NCBI GenBank assembly: GCA_963801985.1
Contig: CAWDGV010000008.1
Span: 1 to 64,000, forward strand
Length of the DNA: 64,000 nucleotides
Direction of reading: 5' to 3'
From: JABDQZ01 sp963801985
GTDB lineage: Bacteria > Pseudomonadota > Gammaproteobacteria > Chromatiales > Chromatiaceae
Below the pieces are notes generated by a model, which was not told the origin of the DNA, did not search any database, and saw only the letters and a list, made by a program, of their open reading frames with translations. The translations under genes and the position numbers were made by a program. This document shows, one piece after another, positions 36,929 through 46,132 of this stretch; the stretch's first letter is position 1, and the number at the start of each line of letters is the position of its first letter.

Positions 36929-38671
36929 TTATTTATTCGTAATCCAGACGAACTCGTACGGACCCAGGTGAATGGTTTCCCTGGGATCATCGAAGCGATA
37001 TCCTGATATCAGGTCGTGCCATTCATCCAGTTCAACCAGGTTAACATCTTGTAATGCCAGGTCCTGTGGTTTGTTACTGATATTGTAAATGCAGAAGATG
37101 CTCTGCCTGCGATCCTGGCTCTGACGCCAGAAGGCAAACAGCTCCTCACTGAAATGCATGGTGAACTGGGTAGCGTTGGGATGAAAAGCTCGTTGTCTTT
37201 TACGGATTTTCAGCATCGATGTCATACGCTGATACACCTGACGATGCAGGCTGTTATCGCTTGCAAGTTCATGGGTTAGTTTTTCATGTTCCCAGTTATG
37301 CCGGTTGATTGCGCGGTTATTACCGGAGGCTTCTTTTTTTGCATGATCATTATGTGTACCAAAAAGGCTGTGAATATAGAGCGCCGGAACGCCTTCGAGG
37401 GCCAGCATAATGGCGTGTGCGCAGATAAAACGCTCCAGCTGGTAACTGTCTTCACCATCAAAAGTACCTTTAAAGGCATCGATCAGGCTGATGTTGAGTT
37501 CATATGGCCGATGTGAACCATCGGCTAGATTACGAAACGAAACATCACCACCGAACTGACGTATCAGGGCGGCCATTTGATCAACTTCATCTTCACTCAG
37601 AATGCCTTCTACCGGGCGGAGACCAATACCGTCATGCGAAGCAATAAAGTTAAAATAGGCTGTACCATGCTGGGCTGGCGGCATGCACATCATCCACTGC
37701 TTTAACAGGTGTGATTTTCCATAGAGCAGGGTATAGAGAACCAGTGGTGGCAGGGTAAAGTTATAGATCCAGTGGGCCTCGTTGGCGTTACCAAAATAAG
37801 ACAGGTTTTCCCGGTTGGGTATATTGGTTTCCGTGATCACAACAGCCTGCGGGTTGACATGTTCAATCAGCAGCCGCAGGAGGCGGATGACTTCGTGTGT
37901 TTCGGGCAGGTTAATACAGGGCGTGCCGATTCTTTTCCAGAGAAATGCCACCGCGTCCAGTCTGAACAGTGAAATACCATGATCAAGGTAACCCTTGATG
38001 ATGCGAACGAACTCAAGCAGTACTTTTTGATTGCTGAAATTGAGGTCAACCTGGTCATGGCTGAAAGTACACCAGACATGTTTTGTACCATCGAGTGTTT
38101 CTGTCTCACGCAGTAACGGACTGGTTCTTGGGCGGACCACCGCGCTAAGATCGGTCGACGGGTCGGCTTCAATAAAATAATCCTTGCCGGGATCCTTGCA
38201 TTGCTTGTAGTTATCGAACCACAGGCTGCGACTGGAGCAATGGTTAATCACCAGGTCGGCCATTAAGGCAAAGTCTTTTGCAATGGTTTCTATGTCATTC
38301 CAGCTGCCCAGTCCCTGATTGACCTCTGCGTAATTGATAACGGAAAACCCGTCATCAGAACTGAAAGGATAAAAAGGCAGGATATGAACAATACTGATAG
38401 TGTCCAGGAAGTAGTCATGCAGAAAATTATTCAGGGTTTTTAATGGGGCCTCATCAGGTTTTCGAATGCTGTCACCATAGGTGATCGTGATAATGTCTTT
38501 TTCATTCCAGAGATTCTGATGGGACGCCACTGCTTCAGTGGCGTCGCCAAATTCCATGATCTGCATAACCTGTTGAGTCAGTTCATTATTTTTGCCCTCG
38601 GGGTAAATTACCTGGAGGTGATCATGAATGCGCCGGGAAAGCGCCTTGATTTCAGAATCTTTGTGTTTCAT
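36929..38671 (-). CDS. GH13_18 phosphorylase, probably glucosylglycerate phosphorylase
   Basis: The 580-residue protein is a GH13 subfamily 18 (sucrose phosphorylase-like) enzyme. Motifs in order: HILPFYPFSSDDGFSVINY near 97, ADLVINHCSSRS near 138, FRLDAVAFLWKR with the catalytic Asp near 236, VITETNIPN with the acid/base Glu near 275, ASHDGIGLRP near 345. The subfamily splits different glucosides with phosphate. The three upstream genes make glucosylglycerate, so glucosylglycerate plus phosphate to glucose-1-phosphate plus glycerate is the best reading. The start overlaps gpgS by 4 bp. Sucrose or glucosylglycerol use is not excluded. Confidence 0.8.
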   Translation of the reverse strand: MKHKDSEIKALSRRIHDHLQVIYPEGKNNELTQQVMQIMEFGDATEAVASHQNLWNEKDIITITYGDSIRKPDEAPLKTLNNFLHDYFLDTISIVHILPFYPFSSDDGFSVINYAEVNQGLGSWNDIETIAKDFALMADLVINHCSSRSLWFDNYKQCKDPGKDYFIEADPSTDLSAVVRPRTSPLLRETETLDGTKHVWCTFSHDQVDLNFSNQKVLLEFVRIIKGYLDHGISLFRLDAVAFLWKRIGTPCINLPETHEVIRLLRLLIEHVNPQAVVITETNIPNRENLSYFGNANEAHWIYNFTLPPLVLYTLLYGKSHLLKQWMMCMPPAQHGTAYFNFIASHDGIGLRPVEGILSEDEVDQMAALIRQFGGDVSFRNLADGSHRPYELNISLIDAFKGTFDGEDSYQLERFICAHAIMLALEGVPALYIHSLFGTHNDHAKKEASGNNRAINRHNWEHEKLTHELASDNSLHRQVYQRMTSMLKIRKRQRAFHPNATQFTMHFSEELFAFWRQSQDRRQSIFCIYNISNKPQDLALQDVNLVELDEWHDLISGYRFDDPRETIHLGPYEFVWITNK

Positions 38672-39888
38672 GAGAATTCTTTACGGTCCTGTTCTACGGC
38701 TTCAATCATTTGTTCAAAAATATCAGGTATTGCACTGGATACGCGACGCCAGCTGGGAATGAATGGGGCTTTGTCAGTATCTTCAAGAAAGGTCTTGCCC
38801 GCGTCCTTAATATTTTTGGCAAACAACTCAACCATCATTTCCTCTTCATGAGTTTCGTAGTTCAGTCCATTAAACAGGGCGTCGTTGCGGTAGCTTTCAA
38901 CCAGGTCAAGGGCAATGCGATAATAGGTCGCTTTGGTTGTGCGCAGGCTTTCCTCGCTAAAGGTAATGCCGTCAGTCGCCAGCTTTTTGAAAATGGCCTT
39001 GGTTATATCAATCGACATTTTGGACAGGCCTTTGGCCTGATCCTCGCTCGATACAACCTGGTGCTTGTGGTCATAGTTGTCAGCAATATCGACCTGGCAT
39101 ATATGACTGGTAGCGTAGTTCTTTTTCATTTCCATCAGGATTCCTACTTCCAGTCCCCAGTCTGTCGGAATTCTCAAGTCCTTGAGTACAGCATGTGTCA
39201 TGGAAAATTCACCTGCCAGTGGATAACGGAAACTATCCAGAAATTCCAGGTATTCATGAGGACCATGCTGGTAATTGAGCGCGCGTACCAGTGGCGTGAC
39301 CAGCAGGCGGGAAACGCGTCCATTCATTGAATTGTTGGCTATACGGGGATAGTAGCCTTTGCAGAAATCATAGTTGAAGCGGGGATTGGCAACCGGGTAG
39401 AGCAGGCGGGAAAGCATGCCACGTTTGTAGGTAATGATATCGCAGTCATGAATGGCAATGGATTGGGTATTGTTCTTGGCCAGCATGTAGCCCATGCAGT
39501 ACCAGACATTACGTCCCTTGCCACGTTCTGTAGGCGCCAGGCCCTGGTCTCGCAGCTTCTTATCAATAGCCATCAGGTTTGGACCATCGTTCCAAAGCAG
39601 GCAGTGCGGCTGTGGCAGACGAGAGAAAAACTCGATGGCATGCTTAAACTGCTCCCTGTCGGCCTGGTCAATTCCAATAACAATTTGGTTCAGGTAAGAA
39701 GCATCTTTGAGTTCATCCAGGATAAGTTTTAATGCAGGCCTTTCCAGCTCGGAATAGAGTGAGGGTAATATCAAGCCCATTGGCTTGGTTGCTGAAAAAG
39801 TATCTAGATCTGCCTCGATCTCCTCAAGGGTACGCGTGGACATATTATGTAGCGTGGTTACACGTCCGTTCTGAAAAAAATCACTCAT
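38668..39888 (-). CDS. gpgS: Glucosyl-3-phosphoglycerate synthase
   Basis: The 406-residue GT81-family enzyme joins an NDP-glucose with 3-phosphoglycerate. It shows the nucleotide-sugar LNQIVIGIDQADREQ segment near 70, GKGRNVWYCMGYML near 122, the metal-binding DCD in IAIHDCDIITYKRG near 150, and GLEVGILMEMKKNY near 248 with the NYDHKHQ motif near 275. The length is close to cyanobacterial and proteobacterial GpgS. It is coupled at both ends by 4-bp overlaps, to the phosphatase and the phosphorylase. Confidence 0.88.
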   Translation of the reverse strand: MSDFFQNGRVTTLHNMSTRTLEEIEADLDTFSATKPMGLILPSLYSELERPALKLILDELKDASYLNQIVIGIDQADREQFKHAIEFFSRLPQPHCLLWNDGPNLMAIDKKLRDQGLAPTERGKGRNVWYCMGYMLAKNNTQSIAIHDCDIITYKRGMLSRLLYPVANPRFNYDFCKGYYPRIANNSMNGRVSRLLVTPLVRALNYQHGPHEYLEFLDSFRYPLAGEFSMTHAVLKDLRIPTDWGLEVGILMEMKKNYATSHICQVDIADNYDHKHQVVSSEDQAKGLSKMSIDITKAIFKKLATDGITFSEESLRTTKATYYRIALDLVESYRNDALFNGLNYETHEEEMMVELFAKNIKDAGKTFLEDTDKAPFIPSWRRVSSAIPDIFEQMIEAVEQDRKEFS

Positions 39889-40724
39889 CTTGACTCCTCG
39901 GCCTGGATTTTATTAAGCGCAAAATTGATCCCTTCGGCCCAACCTTCCGGCGCTTGTTTATTTGTTATGTAGGGTGGGGTGATGTGTAGCATTAACTGCC
40001 CGTTGCCGGGTGACTGAACAACGACTGCGATATCAGCGTGTATCAGCATATCAGCATCATTGGCGCTGTCTCCCAACACGACAGTATTGACTGGCTGCGG
40101 ATAATATTTAGCCAGTTCATCAATAGCTGTGCCCTTGTCACAGGCGCCTAGAATATGCAGAAAGCGGCCTCCCTGCAGGGTTTTGAGGTTCTGTTGCTGT
40201 AGTAGTTGCTTCAGGCTCTCGAGTTCATGCTCAGATTTATTCCAGATCACGGGTTCGCTGAACTCCCGAGCTATCGCGTCTTTTGCCTGGGATTCAGTCA
40301 ATCCGGTCAGGCGGGCTGCTTCAGCTGGAGAACATTTTGACAAGCGCAGAAAAGCATTATTCTCGATAGCCAGCTGCTCCAGCGTAACATCAATTTGTTC
40401 CAGGGTATTGCCCAGTACAATTTCCCAGAAATGATCTCTTTGCCTGGCATTACTGTCCGGTTTTTCGGGGAACTGATTTCGCGGCAGGAACAGGCAGGAG
40501 CCGTTTTCCACGATAAAAGGTGCTTCAATGCCCAGTAACTTCTGGATTTTAAGAGTTTCTGGATAGGTCTTGCTGGTATTGAGAATGACAGGTATCTGTT
40601 TGTTCTTGAGCTTGACTAGGGCGGGTAAGGCCGCCTGGTATTGATAGTCATGATGATTCAGCAAGGTGCCATCCAGGTCAGATATGACCAGCCATTGCCT
40701 GTTGTTGTTATCAGTCTGCGGCAT
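39885..40724 (-). CDS. gpgP: Glucosyl-3-phosphoglycerate phosphatase (HAD, MpgP-like)
   Basis: The 279-residue HAD hydrolase has DLDGTLLN near residue 14, TSKTYPE near 48, and GDSANDADML near 210. The family removes phosphate from mannosyl- or glucosyl-3-phosphoglycerate. ATG at 40724 is chosen because it gives the usual short N-terminus and a 14-bp overlap with the kinase gene; the longer frame would overlap by more than 100 bp. It sits between GpgS and the kinase, so the glucosyl substrate is the natural one. Confidence 0.85.
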   Translation of the reverse strand: MPQTDNNNRQWLVISDLDGTLLNHHDYQYQAALPALVKLKNKQIPVILNTSKTYPETLKIQKLLGIEAPFIVENGSCLFLPRNQFPEKPDSNARQRDHFWEIVLGNTLEQIDVTLEQLAIENNAFLRLSKCSPAEAARLTGLTESQAKDAIAREFSEPVIWNKSEHELESLKQLLQQQNLKTLQGGRFLHILGACDKGTAIDELAKYYPQPVNTVVLGDSANDADMLIHADIAVVVQSPGNGQLMLHITPPYITNKQAPEGWAEGINFALNKIQAEESR

Positions 40725-41613
40725 GGCGATCGACGATTCCTGCAATGCTATGGTCTGGACGGACGGGGAGAATGATATCTGCTTTTTCTGGAAGATGATC
40801 AAGCGTGTGACGCGTGATTCTTTCATAATGCTGAATGAAACGATTTAACGCGCTGTCATCCATCAGGCGGTATGCCTGGTCAGCAGGCGTGGACTCCCGG
40901 AGTTTTTGTTCCTGCAACTGGCGCCATTGATACACATGCTCAAAATCCGGAGATCTTAGCATCAGGCTAAGGTTGGCTCTGGAGAACACGCGCTGGTGAT
41001 ATTCAATTAAGCGGGTATTGGCATATTGTCGCCATGTCCCGTCAGCATCTTCATTGGCTTCCAGTTCGTTAATCGGCTGTTGCAGCTGTTCGCTGGTCTG
41101 GGGAGGGCTGTGATTGCACCAGCCTTCAAACAGGATCACTTTTACCGGCTGTTGGTATCGATGCCACTGGTTTTTTTCCCGGCGATCATCAATCGCTTTA
41201 TCAAACTGTGGAACATCAGCTGTTTTTCCATGGAGTAGTTTGTCGATGACTTCATCCATCAGTTCAAGATCATGGGTGCCGGGTACACCCCGGGTTGTCA
41301 GAAGAGGATGTATATCCTTGCCAATTTGCTGACGCTGCTGGTAAGTGGAGTAGAAATCATCCAGGGAGAAGGCAGCAACCGGCGCATTCAAGCGAGTTTC
41401 AATGATGAGTTTAATAAAACTGGTGAGCGTCGATTTGCCAGTACCCTGGGCACCATTAATGTTAACCATCAAAGGTTGCTCAGTTAAGTGAGTCAACAAC
41501 ATGTCGGCAAGCGGCAGGTAGGTTTCTGTAACAACCTGCATAAAATCAGCAGGAAGACGTTGTTCCTGGATCAGTTTTCTGCAAGCATCAATTACCGGTT
41601 CTGAGGAGGGCAT
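40711..41613 (-). CDS. Glycerate kinase (GLYK-type D-glycerate 3-kinase)
   Basis: The 300-residue P-loop kinase has the Walker A NINGAQGTGKSTLTSF near residue 49, FSLDDFYSTYQQR near 83 and VILFEGWCNH near 158. This matches the plant-type GLYK/YggC-like group, which makes 3-phosphoglycerate from D-glycerate. It is the first gene of the operon. It can regenerate the GpgS substrate from the glycerate released by the phosphorylase, closing a cycle. No related glycerate 2-kinase motif is present. Confidence 0.85.
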   Translation of the reverse strand: MPSSEPVIDACRKLIQEQRLPADFMQVVTETYLPLADMLLTHLTEQPLMVNINGAQGTGKSTLTSFIKLIIETRLNAPVAAFSLDDFYSTYQQRQQIGKDIHPLLTTRGVPGTHDLELMDEVIDKLLHGKTADVPQFDKAIDDRREKNQWHRYQQPVKVILFEGWCNHSPPQTSEQLQQPINELEANEDADGTWRQYANTRLIEYHQRVFSRANLSLMLRSPDFEHVYQWRQLQEQKLRESTPADQAYRLMDDSALNRFIQHYERITRHTLDHLPEKADIILPVRPDHSIAGIVDRHAAD

Positions 41614-41851
41614 GGGTCTGGTTTCAGTTCATTTTTAAACAGTTTTCAAGCAGGTTAACAATTTAGCAAGGTTCGTTGAATCAATCATTGATATAAACCT
41701 GAGCAGTTTTCATACCAATTCATGATTTTTCGCTCTGCTATTGTGCAAAATGGATGGTTTGTAAAAATAATCTTTTGAGTTTTACCTCTATTGCATCATA
41801 AAGGTGCAATTAAAAGCGACATGTGTTTAAAACAGTGCGGAAAGGAAAAAA

Positions 41852-42616
41852 ATGCAGCAGAAAAAAGCTTTCATTACGGGAAATAGCAGTGGACTTGGGT
41901 TGGGATTAAGCAAAACCCTGCTGAAGGAGGGATACCGTGTCTATGGCTGTAGCAGGCGGGGCTGCCAGCTTACTGGTGATATCGTTGATGTATGCGGCGA
42001 CCTGACTGATTTTAAGACAATACCCAAGACCTTGAATGATTTGTTGGACGAAGTTGATGTACTGGATTTGGTGATTTTGAATGCCGGAATTCTGGGGTCT
42101 ATCAAGCAGATGTCTGAAGCATCCGTAGATGAACTGCGACAAATTATGGATATCAATGTCTGGTCAAATAAAGTAATACTGGACTGGTTGTTACACTCGG
42201 GTATTCGGGTGCGGCAGATTTTACTGATGTCATCCGGTGCAGCCGTTTTGGGTAATAAGGGCTGGGGCGGATATGCTTTGTCCAAGGCAGCACTGAACAT
42301 GTTGGGCAAACTTTACGCGCATGAATTTCAGGATACACATATTGCATCAATTGCTCCGGGCTTGATTGCCACAAAGATGACTGATTATCTTTGCGATGAA
42401 GCGGATAATGAGCAGTTTCCTGCTTTAAAACGTATTCAGCAGGCACGCGGGACAGCCGTTATGCTGTCACCGGAAGAGGCATCACAACGTATCATGCAGT
42501 CTCTGCAACCATTAAGGGAGTTTGAAAGCGGCAGCTTTGTTGATTTGCGCCAGATTTTAGCGCCGCAGGAATATGCAGAATTAATGGCTAACTGGAATAA
42601 GCCGGTTGTGCATTAG
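41852..42616 (+). CDS. SDR-family oxidoreductase
   Basis: The 254-residue short-chain dehydrogenase has the cofactor motif ITGNSSGLGLGLSKTL near residue 9, the NAG motif (ILNAGIL near 75) and the catalytic Ser and YALSK near 125-150. The C-terminal part is that of a classical SDR. The substrate is unknown. An inverted repeat ATTGCA/TGCAAT (41790-41810) lies in the leader. The gene end overlaps the converging GGDEF gene by 29 bp. Confidence 0.85.
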   Translation: MQQKKAFITGNSSGLGLGLSKTLLKEGYRVYGCSRRGCQLTGDIVDVCGDLTDFKTIPKTLNDLLDEVDVLDLVILNAGILGSIKQMSEASVDELRQIMDINVWSNKVILDWLLHSGIRVRQILLMSSGAAVLGNKGWGGYALSKAALNMLGKLYAHEFQDTHIASIAPGLIATKMTDYLCDEADNEQFPALKRIQQARGTAVMLSPEEASQRIMQSLQPLREFESGSFVDLRQILAPQEYAELMANWNKPVVH

Positions 42617-44177
42617 TTATCTCGATTTCGCTTGTGTAAATCTCGATACGGTTTCTGCCTTTATGTTTAGCCTGGTAACAGGCGATATCAGCGCGATCAA
42701 GTACGGCATCAACTGATTTGTCGTCAGCTGAAAGCATGGTTAAACCGATACTGACACCCACTTTATATTCTTCACCTTCCCATTGGAGACTGTAATTGTT
42801 GACGGTATCGAGCAGTTTTTCGGCAATTTGGTTACCTTTTTCCGCATCGCAATTTTCCAGCAGGACGGCAAATTCATCACCACCGCGTCGTGATAGGAAA
42901 TCACGTTGACGCAGACTTTTTCCCATCAGCCTGGTCAGTTGTTGCAACAGCTTGTCACCGGCAGCATGACCCAGGGCATCGTTGATCTGTTTGAACTTGT
43001 CCAGGTCGAGGAACATCAATACATGACGGGCTTCCGGCTCTGCCATGCGCTCCAGCACTTTACCAAGATGATTGTCGAATTCACGCCGATTGATGAGTCC
43101 GGTTAAAGGGTCATGTGTTGCCTGGTATTCAATTTCCCGGGCATAGGCGCGAGACTTGGTTACATCACGGAATACCAGTACTGCACCAATGATATTACCG
43201 TTGCCGGTACGAATGGGGGAGGCATGACTTTCAATCGGAATGTACTCATCATGGCGTTTTAAAACCGGGTCCTGAATGGCTTCAGAGGTTTTGTTTTGCG
43301 ACAGGCAAAGTGAGATCGGGTTTTTTATCGGTTTTAACGAATCTTCATCGTAAAGTTTCAAAATATCATTCACTGGTTTACCAACAGCGGTGGTAGAGGA
43401 AATTCCAAGAATATGTTCGGCAGAATGATTGATTGCTTCGATGATTTCCAAATGGTTGGTTGTAATTACACCATCACCAATGGAGGATAAAGTCGTGATG
43501 GCTTTTTCTTTTTCCTGGAAAAGATCTTCCTGAACACGACAGATCTTTTTGGTGATAAACCCGGCGAGCACGATGCTGAGCAGGATTGCAAAACCGCCGA
43601 TCAGGATCATGATGAACTTGGTTTCTTGAACGGAAGCATTGGCAACTTTTGAAGCTTCAAGAGAGGACTTGCTGACAAGTGTAATGAGTTTATCCAGTTC
43701 AGTCAGCACTGCATCCTGGGCAGGGACTGCCTGTTCAATCAGAATTTTCTGGGCTTCCTGCATTTTGTTCTCTGCTGCTAGAGATATCACTGCTCGCTGC
43801 AATGGAATCGCGAGTCCGGTAAAACGGCCCTGATTATCAAGTACCTGTTTTTCGGTAGGTTCAAGTTCCATTTGTACCAATTGCAAGCGTGCATTTGCAA
43901 ATTTGGCACCATACACATCAAGTTTAAGCATTTGTTCATCCCGGACAAAGGGATCATCAATTAACAGGTATTCATGCAGGATGACGGTTCGTTCCCTGGC
44001 AGAGCCAAGCATTGTTGTTAGCAGTTCTGTTTTCTTATTGTGTTCCAGAACGATCACATTTATTCGTTCATTAATTAAGCGTGCGGATGCTATCCCAAGA
44101 ATGATTAAAAAAACCATCAGGCCGATCAACAAAGAGAAGATCGCATAGAGTCTGAACTTGGTTGTGATAATTGACAT
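42588..44177 (-). CDS. Diguanylate cyclase with periplasmic sensor and PAS domain
   Basis: The 529-residue protein has an N-terminal helix, a periplasmic four-helix-bundle type sensor of about 150 residues, a second helix (FIMILIGGFAILLSIVLAGF) and a PAS domain (about 230-350). The GGDEF domain has the intact RRGGDEFAVLLEN active site near residue 435. It makes c-di-GMP on an unknown cue. No EAL domain is present. The C-terminal end overlaps the SDR gene tail. Confidence 0.9.
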   Translation of the reverse strand: MSIITTKFRLYAIFSLLIGLMVFLIILGIASARLINERINVIVLEHNKKTELLTTMLGSARERTVILHEYLLIDDPFVRDEQMLKLDVYGAKFANARLQLVQMELEPTEKQVLDNQGRFTGLAIPLQRAVISLAAENKMQEAQKILIEQAVPAQDAVLTELDKLITLVSKSSLEASKVANASVQETKFIMILIGGFAILLSIVLAGFITKKICRVQEDLFQEKEKAITTLSSIGDGVITTNHLEIIEAINHSAEHILGISSTTAVGKPVNDILKLYDEDSLKPIKNPISLCLSQNKTSEAIQDPVLKRHDEYIPIESHASPIRTGNGNIIGAVLVFRDVTKSRAYAREIEYQATHDPLTGLINRREFDNHLGKVLERMAEPEARHVLMFLDLDKFKQINDALGHAAGDKLLQQLTRLMGKSLRQRDFLSRRGGDEFAVLLENCDAEKGNQIAEKLLDTVNNYSLQWEGEEYKVGVSIGLTMLSADDKSVDAVLDRADIACYQAKHKGRNRIEIYTSEIEITNAQPAYSS

Positions 44178-44335
44178 TGGCCAGTAAAACCGCCTGTTTT
44201 CCCTTGGTGTATTGTTTTTGTGTCATTATTTTCTGGCTATTGATTAACCATCTATAAGCATGTAGCGGCAGCGACCGGGGATTGTTGAATGAATTAAATT
44301 CCTCTATCTGTAGAGACTTTATCGATAGCCGTGGA

Positions 44336-45154
44336 TTAGTTTTCCAGCACTTTTTCTACCGGGACATTCAGAAAACTCGTCCATTGTTCAAAATGATCAC
44401 GGTTCATCGCGCCAACGGCTGAGCGGGGTGCCACTGATGGATGAAAAATGGTGTCACCATCCAGGGTGCAGCTGATCCCGCCCGCACGACGGAAAATCAG
44501 TTCGCCCGCGGCATAGTCCCAGATATTGGAGCGTCCATGCAGGTATACATGAAAGCGGTTGGCTGCCAGCCAGCACCAGTCCAGCGCGACGGAGCCGAAA
44601 CTGCGCTGAGAGCCAAAAGGTTGCCGGGTGACAAGGCGAGTCGCCAGTTCGGGTGTCAGGCGTTTGAAATCCACAACGCCAATGCATTGCGCCAGGTTTG
44701 CCGGGGTGGCAGCGGTTTTTAATACCACGCCATTGAGTTTGGCTTCTCCCTGGTCGGTAGCGGTGAAGGCCTCGTCACGATTGGGATCGTAGACAATACC
44801 GCGGCGAATCTTGCCTTCAATATATAAAGCTACTGAAATCGCAAAGTAGGGGATGCCCGCTGCAAAATTACTGGTCCCATCGAGTGGATCGACGATCCAG
44901 AGCCCTTTGCTGTGATCGGCCATGCGCTGTGCCTGTTGTTCAGCTGTCATTTCTTCAGCCAGGAAATCATAATCAGGCCAGCGTGACTGTAATTGTTGTT
45001 GCAGACTTGCCTGGGTTGCCAGGTCGGCGTCCGTAACAATGCTGTGGTCCGCTTTGTAATGGCGTGAAATCTGGCCGAAGTGGGGCATCAGCTGCTGTTG
45101 AGCAGTTGTTCGCACGATTTCAATCAGCTCATTGATATCAGGCAGGTTCATCAT
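44336..45154 (-). CDS. Inositol monophosphatase family protein
   Basis: The 272-residue protein has the lithium-sensitive phosphatase motifs: the Glu in DFLAEEMTAEQ near 65, WIVDPLDGTSNFAAGIPYFA near 86 and the late WDYAAGELIFRRAGG near 215. Substrates in the family include inositol phosphates and 3'-phosphoadenosine 5'-phosphate (CysQ); this protein cannot be placed further. The start overlaps the tail of the LysR remnant by 17 bp. Confidence 0.87.
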   Translation of the reverse strand: MMNLPDINELIEIVRTTAQQQLMPHFGQISRHYKADHSIVTDADLATQASLQQQLQSRWPDYDFLAEEMTAEQQAQRMADHSKGLWIVDPLDGTSNFAAGIPYFAISVALYIEGKIRRGIVYDPNRDEAFTATDQGEAKLNGVVLKTAATPANLAQCIGVVDFKRLTPELATRLVTRQPFGSQRSFGSVALDWCWLAANRFHVYLHGRSNIWDYAAGELIFRRAGGISCTLDGDTIFHPSVAPRSAVGAMNRDHFEQWTSFLNVPVEKVLEN

Positions 45155-45434
45155 TAATAACCTCGTCTTTATAATTCATCACAAAGGATTCAAATAAACT
45201 GGCAACCGGAGACAGCTTTTTACCCGCTAACGACACCAGGTACCACTTACGCATGATAGGGAAGTCCTTGACCGGGATTGCATGCAATCGGCCGGTTTCC
45301 AGTTCCAGTTCTACCGTGTGGCTCGAAACTATACCGAGTTCCAGTCCAGCCTGCTTGCCTCGTTAGTGGTCATTTCGAAAAAATGCTCAATGGCAGCCCG
45401 GGTGGCAGAGACTTTTTCGCGAATTACAAAGGTC
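45138..45434 (-). pseudogene. LysR-family regulator, C-terminal relic (CbbR-like)
   Basis: Translation on the minus strand recovers the end of a LysR effector domain. TFVIREKVSATRAAIEHFFE (around 45434-45375) is followed, after a shift and loss of a few codons, by QAGLELGIVSSHTVELELET and then VKDFPIMRKWYLVSLAGKKL to the stop at 45138. The pattern fits CbbR-type proteins. The DNA-binding half is absent; 45435-45538 shows no further similarity. The relic abuts the inositol phosphatase gene. It cannot make a working regulator. Confidence 0.72.
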
Positions 45435-45538
45435 TGGCTTTTTGTATCAGATACTTTCAGGTTTTTTTATTAAATGAATGCAGTCAGTTCACGATTGTTT
45501 TGAGATTGGAGAGAAATCGGTTCTGGAACCAGATTTCA

Positions 45539-45568
45539 TTAAAAAGGGGACATTAGTCCCCTTTTTAA
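45539..45568. terminator. Bidirectional terminator after the DsrE-like gene
   Basis: A perfect 13-bp stem with GGGGAC/GTCCCC core and AT flanks around the loop ATTA lies 21 bp past the DsrE-like stop. Confidence 0.88.
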
Positions 45569-45589
45569 TGGTTGAGACCCAGGCTTGAA

Positions 45590-46075
45590 TCAGGGCTTGA
45601 TATAGGTGTATCCCTGCATTTGCAGGTGTGAAAGTTCAGCAACGCCACTTGGAACGATGTCAGCCTTGTCGACATTGTATAAATCGTTTTCGATATTAAC
45701 TTTTCTGCCTTTAACTGTGTTGGCACACACATTAAAAGCGACCCCCTGGTTCTTCAGGCTGTCGATTTTGCTGGCCATTTCATCGGTTGCATTGGCATTT
45801 TTAAATTTGGGCAAACTTTCTAGAGACTCGGGATTCAGTAGTAACGCGAGACCATTGCCATGTAGCACAATTTTAATGTCCATATTTTCAGCGCCTACGG
45901 CATTAATATGATTCTGAATGTTTCTTAAAGCTCCTGCCTGTTTTTTGGGGTTGTCATAGTTAATGTGGTAAACCACTTTCTGTTTGCCATAGTCGGCAAA
46001 TACCGGGTTGCTTACAAAGACTGATAAAATTAATGCTATAAAAGTTAATACTAAAGTATTTTTTCGTTTCATCAT
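45590..46075 (-). CDS. Periplasmic DsrE-like protein
   Basis: The 161-residue protein has a signal peptide (MMKRKNTLVLTFIALILSVF, cut after VFA) and a DsrE-like domain. The domain includes KVVYHINYDNPKKQAGALRN, IVLHGNGLALLL, VAFNVCANT with one Cys near 117, IVPSGVAEL and MQGYTYIKP. The same motifs, in the same order, are in the anti-sigma factor at 25278. The GAGGAAAC Shine-Dalgarno is good. Upstream is an ECF-type promoter matching that of the sigma operon, so this gene is the best candidate target. Function is likely sulfur-related but unproven. Confidence 0.85.
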   Translation of the reverse strand: MMKRKNTLVLTFIALILSVFVSNPVFADYGKQKVVYHINYDNPKKQAGALRNIQNHINAVGAENMDIKIVLHGNGLALLLNPESLESLPKFKNANATDEMASKIDSLKNQGVAFNVCANTVKGRKVNIENDLYNVDKADIVPSGVAELSHLQMQGYTYIKP

Positions 46076-46132
46076 GTTTCCTCTGTGTGATCATTTTTGA
46101 TAATAGTGGAGAATTTTTATTCTTCTCCAGAG

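Noticed and set aside
41790..41810. ATTGCA/TGCAAT inverted repeat before the SDR gene
   Set aside because: It is short and occurs once here, so no operator is claimed beyond the note under the gene.
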